64,000 nucleotides of DNA from Promicromonospora sp049532985 (lineage in GTDB: Bacteria > Actinomycetota > Actinomycetes > Actinomycetales > Cellulomonadaceae): contig NZ_CP186693.1 in NCBI RefSeq assembly GCF_049532985.1, positions 4,278,001-4,342,000 on the forward strand, in the 5' to 3' direction. The stretch's first letter is position 1, and the number at the start of each line of letters is the position of its first letter. Both the position numbers and the translations under genes were made by a program. Below the pieces are notes generated by a model, which was given only the letters and a program-made list of their open reading frames with translations, searched no databases and had not been told where the DNA came from. Below, one piece after another: positions 1-7,746 of this stretch.

Positions 1-141
1 GACGACGGGATCGCCGGCCAGCAGGTGTTCGCCGGCGAGGCCACGCGGCTGGCGTACATGACGGACGAGGCGGTCGAGGGCAAGGAGGCGTTCCTGGAAC
101 GGCGGGAGCCGGACTGGTCGGGGTTCCCGTACTACTACTGA
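1..141 (+). CDS. menB: 1,4-dihydroxy-2-naphthoyl-CoA synthase, C-terminal end (partial)
   Basis: Only the last 46 codons are inside the window, read in frame from base 1 to TGA at 139-141. The tail contains FAGEATRLAYMTDEAVEG and ends EPDWSGFPYYY, the typical C-terminus of MenB, a crotonase-family enzyme that cyclises o-succinylbenzoyl-CoA in menaquinone synthesis. menE and menA lie downstream on the same strand but are separated from menB by three minus-strand genes. The identification rests on tail recognition and pathway context. Confidence 0.9.
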   Translation, partial: DDGIAGQQVFAGEATRLAYMTDEAVEGKEAFLERREPDWSGFPYYY

Positions 142-184
142 CGGCGTGGCCGCCGACCCGGCAACCCCGGCTGCGACCGTCGCC

Positions 185-1957
185 TCACCCGTCGTCGTCC
201 GCCACCCCGCCGTCCGGCCCCACCGGGACCGGCTCCGCGGCGAGCCGCACGTCCCGCGCGCCGAGCGCCCGCGCCAGCTCGTCCGGCCCGGCGAACAGCA
301 CCGCCCCCGGGTACGCAGCCAGTAAGCCTGCAAGCCGCTCCCGGCCCTCGGCGTCCAGGTCGCGATCGAGGTCGGCGACCAGGAGCAGCGGCGGCTCGCC
401 GTAGATCGCGCGAGCCAGCGCGAGGCGGGCCCGCTCGTCGACGGTCAGCGGCTCCCCGCCGGCGCGCAGCACGGTGCGGGCACCGTCCGGGAACCGGCCG
501 ACGTCGAGACCGACCGCGGCGAAGACCGTGTCGGCCGTGGCGTCGTCCAGGTCGGGGCGGCGGTAGCGCAGCGCGCGTCGCAGGGTCCCCCGCTCGAACA
601 CGGCGCCCCGGGCCGCGAGCCCCACGAGCGCACGGCCGTCCGACGGCGCGACGGCACGGACGTTCCGTCCGTCCACCCAGAGCTCGTCGACGGCGCCGGC
701 CGGCGGGAGGTCGAGGCCCGTCACGCGCCGCATCAGGCGCAACGGCGCCTCCGGGTCGTCGCCGGTCAGCCGGATCCGGTCGCCGGGGCCCGCCTGCAGC
801 GGAGCGGAGACCGGCACGAGCCCGGGGACCACCAGGTGCACCCGGCCGGCCCCGTCCGCGCCGTCGGGTAGGTCGGCCGACGCCGCCGCGCTGCTCGCGC
901 GCTCGTGCTCCGCGCGCCGCCGGGCGGCATCGGCGAGCGCCGGGCCGAGCACCGCGCGGGCGGCCAGGTACGTCTGGCGGTACTCGACGATGCGGCCGAG
1001 GTCGACGATCGGCGTCGACGCGAGCCCGGCCATGGCCATCGCGGCCACCGTGACGGCCGGGTCCAGGCCGCGCACCACGCCGACGGCGGCCACGGCGAGC
1101 GTCGCCAGCAGCGCCGCGACGGTTCCCCCGGCCCGGAGCGCCCCGACGGTCACCGAACGGTCCACGGCGCGGTCGACGACGTCGGCTGACGCGGAGTCGA
1201 TGTGTCCCAGCTCCCGGCCGGCGCCGTGTGCGGCGATGATGCCCTGTGCGGCGCCGACGGTGTCCGCGATGCGGGTGGCCATGCGCCCGCGGGCCTGGCG
1301 CAGGCGCCGCGACTTCAGGTACGCCGTGCGGGCCCACGGCACCATGACGGCGGCCAGGACGGCGAGCGGGAGCAGGAAGCCGACGCCGAGGAACGGGTCG
1401 AGCACGGTGAGCCCGATCGCGGAGCCGGCGATCAGCGGGATGCCGGACATCAGCGGCGCCACGCCCTGCGACACCCAGTTCCGCACGCTCGCGAGGTCGT
1501 TGGTGGTGCGGGCCACGGTGATGCCGAGGTGGGTGCGACCGCCCGGCGTCAGCTCGGACTCGACCAGCTCGCGGCGCAGCTCGCGCACGTAGTCCTGGCC
1601 AAGCCGTTCCGCGGCGATACGTTCCTCGACGCGCAGCCCGCCGACGGCGACGGCCGTCGCCACGATGCTGACGACCGCCACGACGATCGGCCACGCGCTG
1701 CCCGGGCGGAGCTGCGTCAGCGCCCAGGCCCCGACCGCGCCGAGGGCGCCCTGCCCGAGCCCGAGGGCCACGAGCCCGGCCACCCAGGACCGTCGCGCGC
1801 CGACGAAGACCCGCGGCAGCGCGCCGGCCTCGGCACCAGGGGCCCTGCCGGACGACGTGCCAGGGGCCGTGCCAGGCTCCGTGCCAGAGGCCGTGCCAGA
1901 CGCCATGTCGGGCGCCGTCTCAGGCACCGTCTCAGGCCCTGTGTCAGGCGACCGCAT
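185..1957 (-). CDS. ABC exporter-like membrane protein with degenerate nucleotide-binding domain
   Basis: 590 aa from the ATG at 1957, which overlaps the end of the upstream P-loop gene by 14 nt. Residues 1-50 are a Thr/Pro/Gly-rich repeat. About 50-340 form an exporter-type transmembrane domain with several hydrophobic helices and the ARTTND(L) segment common in such proteins. From about 373 on there is an ABC-ATPase fold outline, but its motifs are lost: the Walker A position reads GDDPEAPLR with no GK[ST], the signature reads LTVDE instead of LSGGQ, Walker B reads LLLVADLD without the catalytic Glu, and the H-loop His is absent (FAGPDEL). The C-terminal half of the signature helix (ARLALARAIYGEPPLLLV) is still recognisable. 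ATP hydrolysis by this domain is unlikely. It could be one half of a heteromeric exporter, or a transporter powered or gated by the adjacent P-loop protein. Substrate unknown. Confidence 0.8.
   Translation of the reverse strand: MRSPDTGPETVPETAPDMASGTASGTEPGTAPGTSSGRAPGAEAGALPRVFVGARRSWVAGLVALGLGQGALGAVGAWALTQLRPGSAWPIVVAVVSIVATAVAVGGLRVEERIAAERLGQDYVRELRRELVESELTPGGRTHLGITVARTTNDLASVRNWVSQGVAPLMSGIPLIAGSAIGLTVLDPFLGVGFLLPLAVLAAVMVPWARTAYLKSRRLRQARGRMATRIADTVGAAQGIIAAHGAGRELGHIDSASADVVDRAVDRSVTVGALRAGGTVAALLATLAVAAVGVVRGLDPAVTVAAMAMAGLASTPIVDLGRIVEYRQTYLAARAVLGPALADAARRRAEHERASSAAASADLPDGADGAGRVHLVVPGLVPVSAPLQAGPGDRIRLTGDDPEAPLRLMRRVTGLDLPPAGAVDELWVDGRNVRAVAPSDGRALVGLAARGAVFERGTLRRALRYRRPDLDDATADTVFAAVGLDVGRFPDGARTVLRAGGEPLTVDERARLALARAIYGEPPLLLVADLDRDLDAEGRERLAGLLAAYPGAVLFAGPDELARALGARDVRLAAEPVPVGPDGGVADDDG
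1850..1945 (-). repeat. 12-nt coding minisatellite, about eight units
   Basis: Units such as AGGGGCCGTGCC, AGGCTCCGTGCC and AGAGGCCGTGCC follow one another with exact 12-nt period. They encode the SGT/PGT/PET-type tetrapeptide repeat at the N-terminus of the degenerate ABC protein. The period is a multiple of three, so copy number can change without a frameshift. Confidence 0.75.
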
Positions 1958-3179
1958 GACCGTCCCCGACCGCACCCAGCACCCCGGCTGCCGGCCGCAC
2001 GCCCTCCGGGCCGAGTCCCGCCGCGGCGAGCGCGACCTCCGGCAGCCGCAGGTCGTAGGTGGGCACAACCTCGACGTCGAGCGCCGCCCGGGCCTCCGCC
2101 ACCGCGAGCGGGGAGGCCGTGAGCACCCCGGACACCACCGACGGGGCGCAGCCGAGCGCGCGCAGCGCGGCGATCCCGCCGCTGGCGCCGAGCGCGTCCC
2201 CGGCGGCGAACACGACGCGGTCGACCACCGTGCGGAACGCGTCGTCGGTGAGCAGGCGGCGCGTGTCGCCCTGGTACACGCCGTCGGCGACCTCGACGAG
2301 CACGACGTTGGGCGCACCGTGCGCCGCGGGCTCGGCCAGCAGGCCGACCATGGTCGCGAAGACGTCGCGGACCTCCTCGAACGGCAGGCCGAACGTGCTG
2401 GGCCGGCCGAGGTCGGTGAAGTCGACCACCCGGTGGGCGCCCGCGTCGACGAAGTGGTTCGCGTCGTTGCCCGCGCCGGTGCCCGTGGCCTTGCCCGCGT
2501 GGACGGTGAGCCCTGCCGCGGCGAGCCCGTGGGCCAGGCAGGCCAGGGTGGTCGACTTGCCGGAGTTCATCGACGTGCCGACGACGGCGACCACCGGCAC
2601 ACCGGTCGCGGCGCCCCGCACGGCCGGGGCGGGGCGCACCGTGTGCGGGGCGAGGTCCGCGAGGTTGACCACCCCGTCCACCGTGGACAGCAGCCCGACC
2701 GGTTCGATCACCGTGGCGTCCTTGACGTCGGCGTGCTGGTCGATCACGCGGGAGGCGAGCCCGCCGGCCGCGGCGAGGTGGCACGGGCCCAGGTCCTCGG
2801 GCAAGAGTGCCAGGAACTGGTCGGCGGCGTAGCGCGAGCCGTAGGCCACCACGATCTCGTCGCCCTCGAACAGGATCTGGCGGCGGGAGACCGGGGACTC
2901 CAAGCGCCGGTGCTGGCCGATAGTCACGACGCGGGCCAGGACGACGTCGCCCGGCCGCGGCGCCCGCGCCGGGTCGCGGACCAGACCGAAGGCCGCCGGG
3001 TCCCGGTCGATCGCCGCCGCCACGAACCGCGTGGAGTAGGCCTTCTTCGCCCGCAGCAGCCGGGACGCGAGCGGCTCGGGGGCACGAGCCGGCACGTCGG
3101 CGGCATCCACCCGGAGCGGTACGGCGACGATGCGCGGCGCGTCGTCGCGCAGGGCCGGGGACGTGTCGAGAATGCTCAT
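1944..3179 (-). CDS. P-loop NTPase with DUF1611-like C-terminal domain
   Basis: 411 aa from the ATG at 3179; a GTG at 3188 is possible but leaves no room for a ribosome binding site. Residues 1-185 form a domain I do not recognise, containing the segment GDEIVVAYGSRYAADQFLAL. Residues 201-210 are an intact Walker A, GTSMNSGKST, followed by a KATGTGAGNDAN segment and VVLVEVADGVYQGD. This resembles the DUF1611 or MobB/dethiobiotin-synthetase style of P-loop fold. The gene overlaps the next one (the degenerate ABC exporter) by 14 nt, so the two are surely co-translated. Reaction unknown. The neighbour has lost its own ATP site, so this protein may supply nucleotide-dependent energy or make the exported molecule; both are inference. 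Confidence 0.75.
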   Translation of the reverse strand: MSILDTSPALRDDAPRIVAVPLRVDAADVPARAPEPLASRLLRAKKAYSTRFVAAAIDRDPAAFGLVRDPARAPRPGDVVLARVVTIGQHRRLESPVSRRQILFEGDEIVVAYGSRYAADQFLALLPEDLGPCHLAAAGGLASRVIDQHADVKDATVIEPVGLLSTVDGVVNLADLAPHTVRPAPAVRGAATGVPVVAVVGTSMNSGKSTTLACLAHGLAAAGLTVHAGKATGTGAGNDANHFVDAGAHRVVDFTDLGRPSTFGLPFEEVRDVFATMVGLLAEPAAHGAPNVVLVEVADGVYQGDTRRLLTDDAFRTVVDRVVFAAGDALGASGGIAALRALGCAPSVVSGVLTASPLAVAEARAALDVEVVPTYDLRLPEVALAAAGLGPEGVRPAAGVLGAVGDGHAVA

Positions 3180-3287
3180 GGCAGCCACGCTTTCTGGTCG
3201 AGGACGGGTGGTGCGATGTCGTCACTCAACTGGACCGCCGTGAACAGGCGATGAGACCGGGATGAAAGGTCTCTCATGTGGCCCGGA

Positions 3288-4367
3288 TCAGCGCGGTGAC
3301 CAGGTCCCCGAGCCCGCCGGGACCAGCTCGATCCAGGTGTTTCCCGGGTCGAGCTCCGCCTCCTTGCCGTTCCGGGTCCGCAGCACGATCGGGGAGCCGT
3401 GGTCCTTCTTGGACCAGCGGACCGTGATGCTGTGGCCCATCGAGACCAGCGTGCCGAGGCCGCCGCTGCCGGCCAGCCGGTGCTCGGGCACGGGGGCGCC
3501 GGTGGGGTCCACGAAGTTCGTGTTGAACACCTCGGTGGACAGCACCAGGACGTTCCGCGCGGTGTGCCGCCTGCCGTCGGCGGCCACCGACGGCACCGAG
3601 CCCTCGCTGCGCAGGTAGCGCTCCCGCTCCGCGTCCCACGTCCAGACCGTGCGCTGAGCCGGGGACAGTCGCACGTCCACCGTCGGCGCCGGCTTCCCGG
3701 CCCGTGGGGCGGTGCCCTGGCCCAGCTTGCGCGCGTACCGGAACTGCGGGGGCGGCGGACTGGTCCGGCGGTCGTCGGCCTGCGCCGCGAACGTCGCCAC
3801 GTTCCCGATCACGTTGTGCGGCGCGACCCGCGCGGGATCCCGGACGAAGCCGGGGTCGCCGTCGTCGTTGATGAGAGTCTGCGTGCCGTACCGCTGCACC
3901 GCCGCGATGAACGGGCCCTGGCCGCCGGAGAACGCCAGGATGCCGTCCAGCGGCGCCACGATCGCCGGGTCCATGGGCCGTACCGAGCGCACCGGCTCCA
4001 CGACGGCGGGGAGCTTCGAGTGGTAGGTCGCCACGAACCGGGTGATGCCACCCTCCACGACCTCCTCCCACACGATGTCCGCTTCCGTGAGACCGCGCTG
4101 CGGCCGGGCCTGCACCGAGTTCTCGATCTTCACCGACACGGCCGGGCGGTCCGCCACCTTCTCCGTGGGTGCCCCGGTGAGCGGCCACACGACCGGCACG
4201 TCCGGCTCCGGCGGCCGGTCCCGGTCGCCGCGCACCGGGGCGTCGACCGTCGCGGTGGGCGTGGGCAGGGGCTCCTCGGGGGCGCCGAGGCCGCATCCCG
4301 CCAGCAGCAGCCCGACCACCAGCGCCGCACCCGTGGCCTGCGCGGCCGTCGTCCAGCGGGTCGTCAT
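3288..4367 (-). CDS. DUF3048 (YerB-like) lipoprotein
   Basis: 359 aa. The ATG at 4367 has AAGGAG 5 nt upstream; the alternative GTG at 4373 would touch that site. A signal sequence ends in the lipobox LLAGC (Cys about residue 25), so it is a membrane-anchored outer-face lipoprotein. A Pro/Thr-rich linker is followed by the DUF3048 core with KIENSVQARPQRGL, the DIVWEEVVEGGITRF segment and FSGGQGPF. The C-terminal part has SMGHSITVRWSKKDHGSP. YerB-like proteins are widespread in Gram-positive bacteria; molecular role unknown, probably at the cell envelope. It converges with nothing and is followed by the P-loop/ABC pair 108 nt downstream. Confidence 0.85.
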   Translation of the reverse strand: MTTRWTTAAQATGAALVVGLLLAGCGLGAPEEPLPTPTATVDAPVRGDRDRPPEPDVPVVWPLTGAPTEKVADRPAVSVKIENSVQARPQRGLTEADIVWEEVVEGGITRFVATYHSKLPAVVEPVRSVRPMDPAIVAPLDGILAFSGGQGPFIAAVQRYGTQTLINDDGDPGFVRDPARVAPHNVIGNVATFAAQADDRRTSPPPPQFRYARKLGQGTAPRAGKPAPTVDVRLSPAQRTVWTWDAERERYLRSEGSVPSVAADGRRHTARNVLVLSTEVFNTNFVDPTGAPVPEHRLAGSGGLGTLVSMGHSITVRWSKKDHGSPIVLRTRNGKEAELDPGNTWIELVPAGSGTWSPR

Positions 4368-4460
4368 CGGCACTCCTTAGCGACCGTCCGCACCCGGGCC
4401 CGCCCCAGGTGTGGCGCACACCTTACAGATCCGGCGGCCGCCGCCCCGGGGCGGCGCGCT

Positions 4461-4466
4461 TACCCT
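4461..4466 (+). promoter_or_regulatory. -10 element TACCCT, leaderless menE
   Basis: TACCCT lies exactly 6 nt before the GTG start of menE and no ribosome binding site is seen, so transcription probably begins at or next to the start codon. Confidence 0.55.
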
Positions 4467-4472
4467 CGTGAG

Positions 4473-5879
4473 GTGCCCTCGAACGACCCTCTGCCCGCTG
4501 CCTCGACCGCTGTCCCACCAGTGTCCGCCGCGCCGCCGGCCGACGCAGGCGCGGCGACGTCGCCGGCCGCCGTCGTGGACGCCGTCCGCGCCGCCCTCGA
4601 GGGCGGTCCGGCGTACGCGCCGCAACCCCGGGCCTCCGACGCCGCACCGCCGTCCGGCACCGCCCTGGTGCTGCGGACCTCCGGTTCCACGGGCGAGCCC
4701 CGCGAGGTCGCGCTGAGCGCGGCGGCGCTACGTGCCTCGGCGGAGGCGACCCACGAGCGGCTCGGCGGCCCCGGGCGGTGGCTGCTGGTGCTCCCGCCCA
4801 CGCACGTGGCCGGGGTCCAGGTGGTCACCCGCTCCGTCGTGGCGGGCACCGAGGTCCGCGCCGGCACGTCCGACCACTTCACGCCGGCGGCCTTCGCGTC
4901 CCTGGCCCAGGAGTTCCTGGACACAGCGGATACGGCAGCCGGCGCCCGGGCCTACGTCTCGGTCGTGCCCACCCAGCTGCACCGGCTCGTGGCCGCGGCC
5001 GACGCCGGCGACGCGGCCGGCCTGCGGGCCCTCGCCCGGTTCGACGCCGTCCTCGTGGGCGGCGCCGCGACACCCGCGCCGCTCCTGGAGCGGGCCCGTG
5101 CCGCCGGCGTCCGCGTGGTCACCACCTACGGCATGTCCGAGACCAGCGGCGGCTGCGTCTACGACGGCGTCCCGCTCCCCGGCGTACGCGTCCGTCTGTC
5201 CGGCACGACACCGACCACCACCGGCGCGGGCCCGGAGGAGCACGCCGCGACGGGCGTGATCGAGCTGTCCGGCCCGGTGCTCGCCGAGGGCTACGTGGGC
5301 GACCCCGCTGCCACAGCCGCCGCCTTCCGCGCCGACCCCGACGGCACCCGCTGGTTCCGCACCTCCGACCTGGGCCGCCTCGACGACGGCCGGCTCACGG
5401 TCCTGGGGCGGGCCGACGACGTCGTGGTCACCGGCGGCGTCAACGTCGCCCCTGCGGCCGTCGAGGAGGCGATCGCGGAGCACCTGGCCGCCCAGGGCAC
5501 ACCGGGCGAGGTCTGCGTCGTCGGGGTGCCCGACGCCGAGTGGGGCCAGGCGGTGGTCGCGGTGATCGCCCGCACCGGACCGCCGGCCCGCCCCGGCGGC
5601 CTCGAGCTGGTCCCGTTCGGTGCGCCGCCGTCCGGCGGGGCCGCCCGGGAGTCCCGTACCGGCCCGGACGGCGCCCCGCCCGCGGCGGGCGAGGTGACCG
5701 ACGGCGGCGGGCCGCTCGCCGGGCTGCGCGCCGCCGTCGGGCAGCGGCTCGGGGCGGCCGCCGCGCCGCGCCGGGCATACGTCACCGCGACCCTGCCCAC
5801 GCGCGGGCCCGGCAAGATCGACCGGCGGGCCGTGCGCGACGCCGTCGTGCGGGCCGAGCGGGAACCCGTGCGACCATGA
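4473..5879 (+). CDS. menE: o-succinylbenzoate-CoA ligase
   Basis: 468 aa from the GTG at 4473. It activates o-succinylbenzoate with ATP and CoA in menaquinone synthesis, a cytoplasmic ANL-superfamily adenylate-forming enzyme. Visible are the ATP-binding loop LVLRTSGSTGEPREV (about residues 66-80), the TTYGMSETSGG motif, the hinge region RTSDLGRLDDGRLTVLGR and the C-terminal catalytic-lysine segment TRGPGKIDRRAV. It is shorter at the N-terminus than many ANL ligases, as usual for actinobacterial MenE. A low-complexity Gly/Pro/Ala insert sits near residues 370-410. It is probably transcribed leaderless, with TACCCT 6 nt upstream. menA follows 82 nt downstream. Confidence 0.93.
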   Translation: MPSNDPLPAASTAVPPVSAAPPADAGAATSPAAVVDAVRAALEGGPAYAPQPRASDAAPPSGTALVLRTSGSTGEPREVALSAAALRASAEATHERLGGPGRWLLVLPPTHVAGVQVVTRSVVAGTEVRAGTSDHFTPAAFASLAQEFLDTADTAAGARAYVSVVPTQLHRLVAAADAGDAAGLRALARFDAVLVGGAATPAPLLERARAAGVRVVTTYGMSETSGGCVYDGVPLPGVRVRLSGTTPTTTGAGPEEHAATGVIELSGPVLAEGYVGDPAATAAAFRADPDGTRWFRTSDLGRLDDGRLTVLGRADDVVVTGGVNVAPAAVEEAIAEHLAAQGTPGEVCVVGVPDAEWGQAVVAVIARTGPPARPGGLELVPFGAPPSGGAARESRTGPDGAPPAAGEVTDGGGPLAGLRAAVGQRLGAAAAPRRAYVTATLPTRGPGKIDRRAVRDAVVRAEREPVRP

Positions 5880-5961
5880 CTTCGTTCCCCCGCCAGGACC
5901 GCGCACGCACCCGGTCCCGGTGCCACGGACCAGACATCCCCCACGAACGAAGGACACGCTG

Positions 5962-6831
5962 ATGGCGACAGCCGCCGAGTGGATCTCCGGGGCGCGGCCC
6001 CGCACGCTGCCCGCGGCGGCGGCGCCCGTCATGGTGGGTACCGGCGCGGCGGCCCAGGTGGACGCCTCGGCATGGCTGCCCGCACTGCTCGCGCTCGGTG
6101 TGGCCCTCGCGCTGCAGGTCGGCGTCAACTACGCCAACGACTACTCCGACGGTGTGCGCGGCACCGACCTGGACCGCGTGGGCCCGATGCGGCTCACGGC
6201 CTCGGGCGCGGCGGCACCCGGCGCCGTGAAGCGGGCCGCGTTCGCCGCGTTCGGCGTGGCCGGTGTGCTCGGGCTGGCGCTCTGCGCGGTGTCCGGGCAG
6301 TGGTGGCTGCTCGCCGTGGGCGCGGTGTCCGTCGTCGCCGCCTGGTACTACACCGGCGGCAAGCAGCCGTACGGGTACCGGGGGCTGGGCGAGGTCGCGG
6401 TGTTCGTGTTCTTCGGGCTGGTGGCGGTGCTCGGCACCACCTACACGCAGGCGGGGATCATCACGTGGCCCGCGGTGCTCGGCGCCGTCGGGGTGGGCCT
6501 GATCGCCTGCGCGCTGCTCATGGTGAACAACCTGCGGGACATCCCCACCGACGTCCTGTCCGGCAAGCGCACCCTGGCGGTGCGCCTCGGCGACCACCGA
6601 GCCCGACGCGCCTACGTCACGATGATCTGGGTCCCGGTGCTGCTCGGCGTGGTGTGCGCCTTCTGGGCGCCGTGGTCGCTCGTGGTGGTGCTGCTGCTCG
6701 GCCCGGCGGCACTGCTGTCGGTCCCGGTGCTCGCCGGCGCCCGCGGCAAGCTGCTCGTGCCGGTGCTGGCCGGCACGGGCCTGTACGAGCTGGGCTACGG
6801 GCTGCTGCTCTGGTTCGGCCTGTCGGTCTGA
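5962..6831 (+). CDS. menA: 1,4-dihydroxy-2-naphthoate polyprenyltransferase
   Basis: 289 aa. The ATG at 5962 is preceded by GAAGGA. It is an integral membrane UbiA-family prenyltransferase that attaches the polyprenyl tail to 1,4-dihydroxy-2-naphthoate and yields demethylmenaquinone. The first Asp-rich motif is NYANDYSDGVRGTD (about residues 55-68), and the second reads NNLRDIPTDVLSGKRTLAVR (about 193-212). About eight or nine hydrophobic helices are present. It follows menE on the same strand, so the two probably form an operon. Confidence 0.95.
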   Translation: MATAAEWISGARPRTLPAAAAPVMVGTGAAAQVDASAWLPALLALGVALALQVGVNYANDYSDGVRGTDLDRVGPMRLTASGAAAPGAVKRAAFAAFGVAGVLGLALCAVSGQWWLLAVGAVSVVAAWYYTGGKQPYGYRGLGEVAVFVFFGLVAVLGTTYTQAGIITWPAVLGAVGVGLIACALLMVNNLRDIPTDVLSGKRTLAVRLGDHRARRAYVTMIWVPVLLGVVCAFWAPWSLVVVLLLGPAALLSVPVLAGARGKLLVPVLAGTGLYELGYGLLLWFGLSV

Positions 6832-6863
6832 CCGGCCCCGGTCTCCCACGGGCCTGACCGGCC

Positions 6864-7148
6864 TCAGCGGTCGGTGCGGAGCTCCTCGTCGAGGCGCGCG
6901 TCCTCGTGGGCCGCGTCGACGTCGACCTTCGGTGCCGCGGCACGCTCGGCGGCGCGGCGCTCGGCACGGGCGGCGATCCAGCGGGTCGCGGCGTCCCGCG
7001 GCCCGGTGAGCGTCAGGTACGACACGGTCAGGGCGACCACCACGGCGACGATCGGGAGCAGCCAGCCCCGCAGCCCGGCCAGGTAGAGCCCGCCGAAGGC
7101 GACGCCGAACAGCGCGAGGCGGAGCAGGGTGTAGATCACGAGGGGCAC
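6864..7148 (-). CDS. small DUF4229-type membrane protein
   Basis: 94 aa from the GTG at 7148. Two hydrophobic segments (about residues 5-25 and 30-50) are followed by a charged Arg/Ala-rich tail ending in acidic residues. The order and size match the DUF4229 family found near menaquinone and cytochrome biogenesis genes in actinobacteria. Function unknown. TACCAT ends 6 nt before the start, so it is probably leaderless. It converges with menA. Confidence 0.7.
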   Translation of the reverse strand: MPLVIYTLLRLALFGVAFGGLYLAGLRGWLLPIVAVVVALTVSYLTLTGPRDAATRWIAARAERRAAERAAAPKVDVDAAHEDARLDEELRTDR

Positions 7149-7154
7149 CCACCC

Positions 7155-7160
7155 ATGGTA
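7155..7160 (-). promoter_or_regulatory. -10 element TACCAT, leaderless DUF4229 gene
   Basis: On the minus strand TACCAT is followed by 6 nt and then the GTG at 7148. Confidence 0.5.
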
Positions 7161-7257
7161 GGCCGGGCGCGGGTCACACCTCGACGACGGCGGACCTCCG
7201 GGCCCGGAACAGGGCGAACGTCACGCTGCGGGCTGACCTATCGTTGCCGACCCGCCG

Positions 7258-7263
7258 TAGGCT
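7258..7263 (+). promoter_or_regulatory. -10 element TAGGCT, leaderless PLDc_N gene
   Basis: TAGGCT is followed by GGGGGT and then ATG at 7270. The GGGGGT is too close to the start to be a normal ribosome binding site. Confidence 0.5.
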
Positions 7264-7269
7264 GGGGGT

Positions 7270-7650
7270 ATGCCACGCGTACTTCTGATCCTGGCCGTCG
7301 TCGGACTCGCGGTCTACGCCCTGGTCGATGTCTGGGGCTCCGAGGAGGACGAGCGCGGCGGCCTGCCCCGCTGGCTCTGGGTGCTGCTCATCGTGCTCCT
7401 GCCCCTGCTGGGGCCCATCTCGTGGATCGTGGTGCGGGTCTCCGCGCGCCGGTCGGGCGCGGGCCCGGCCTCGGGCCCCGGCGGCAGCCGCCCGACCCCG
7501 CCCCGCCCCGGGCCGCGCCGCCCGTCCGGTCCGGTGGCCCCGGACGACGACCCCGAGTTCCTCTGGCGCCTGGAGCAGGAGAAGCGCCGGCAGGAACGCG
7601 AGGCGCGGGGTCGCCAGGAGGCCAAGGACGACGACACCGAGAGCAGCTGA
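7270..7650 (+). CDS. PLDc_N domain membrane protein
   Basis: 126 aa. The N-terminal part has two hydrophobic helices around a short acidic loop (VYALVDVWGSEEDERGGLPR, then WLWVLLIVLLPLLGPISWIV), which is the PLDc_N (phospholipase D nuclease N-terminal) signature. It is found as a free-standing module in actinobacterial membrane proteins. The rest is Pro/Arg-rich and ends in a charged helix with DDDPEFLWRLEQEKRRQ. No nuclease domain follows, so no enzymatic role can be claimed. A strong hairpin lies directly downstream. Confidence 0.75.
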   Translation: MPRVLLILAVVGLAVYALVDVWGSEEDERGGLPRWLWVLLIVLLPLLGPISWIVVRVSARRSGAGPASGPGGSRPTPPRPGPRRPSGPVAPDDDPEFLWRLEQEKRRQEREARGRQEAKDDDTESS

Positions 7651-7682
7651 CGCGCCGCAGGGCGCCCGGCACGGGAACGACA

Positions 7683-7723
7683 GACAGAGGGCGCCGATCC
7701 GGACCGGATCGGCGCCCTCTGTC
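7683..7723. terminator. bidirectional terminator-like hairpin
   Basis: Perfect 19-bp arms (7683-7701 and 7705-7723) around a 3-nt loop, between the convergent PLDc_N gene and ccsB. There is no T tract of note. Confidence 0.8.
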
Positions 7724-7746
7724 GTCGGGCCCTCAGGACGCCGGGC

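Noticed and set aside
4728..6128. Long minus-strand open frame opposite menE and menA
   Set aside because: It mirrors two well-recognised plus-strand enzymes; its product is a compositional shadow without any family motif.
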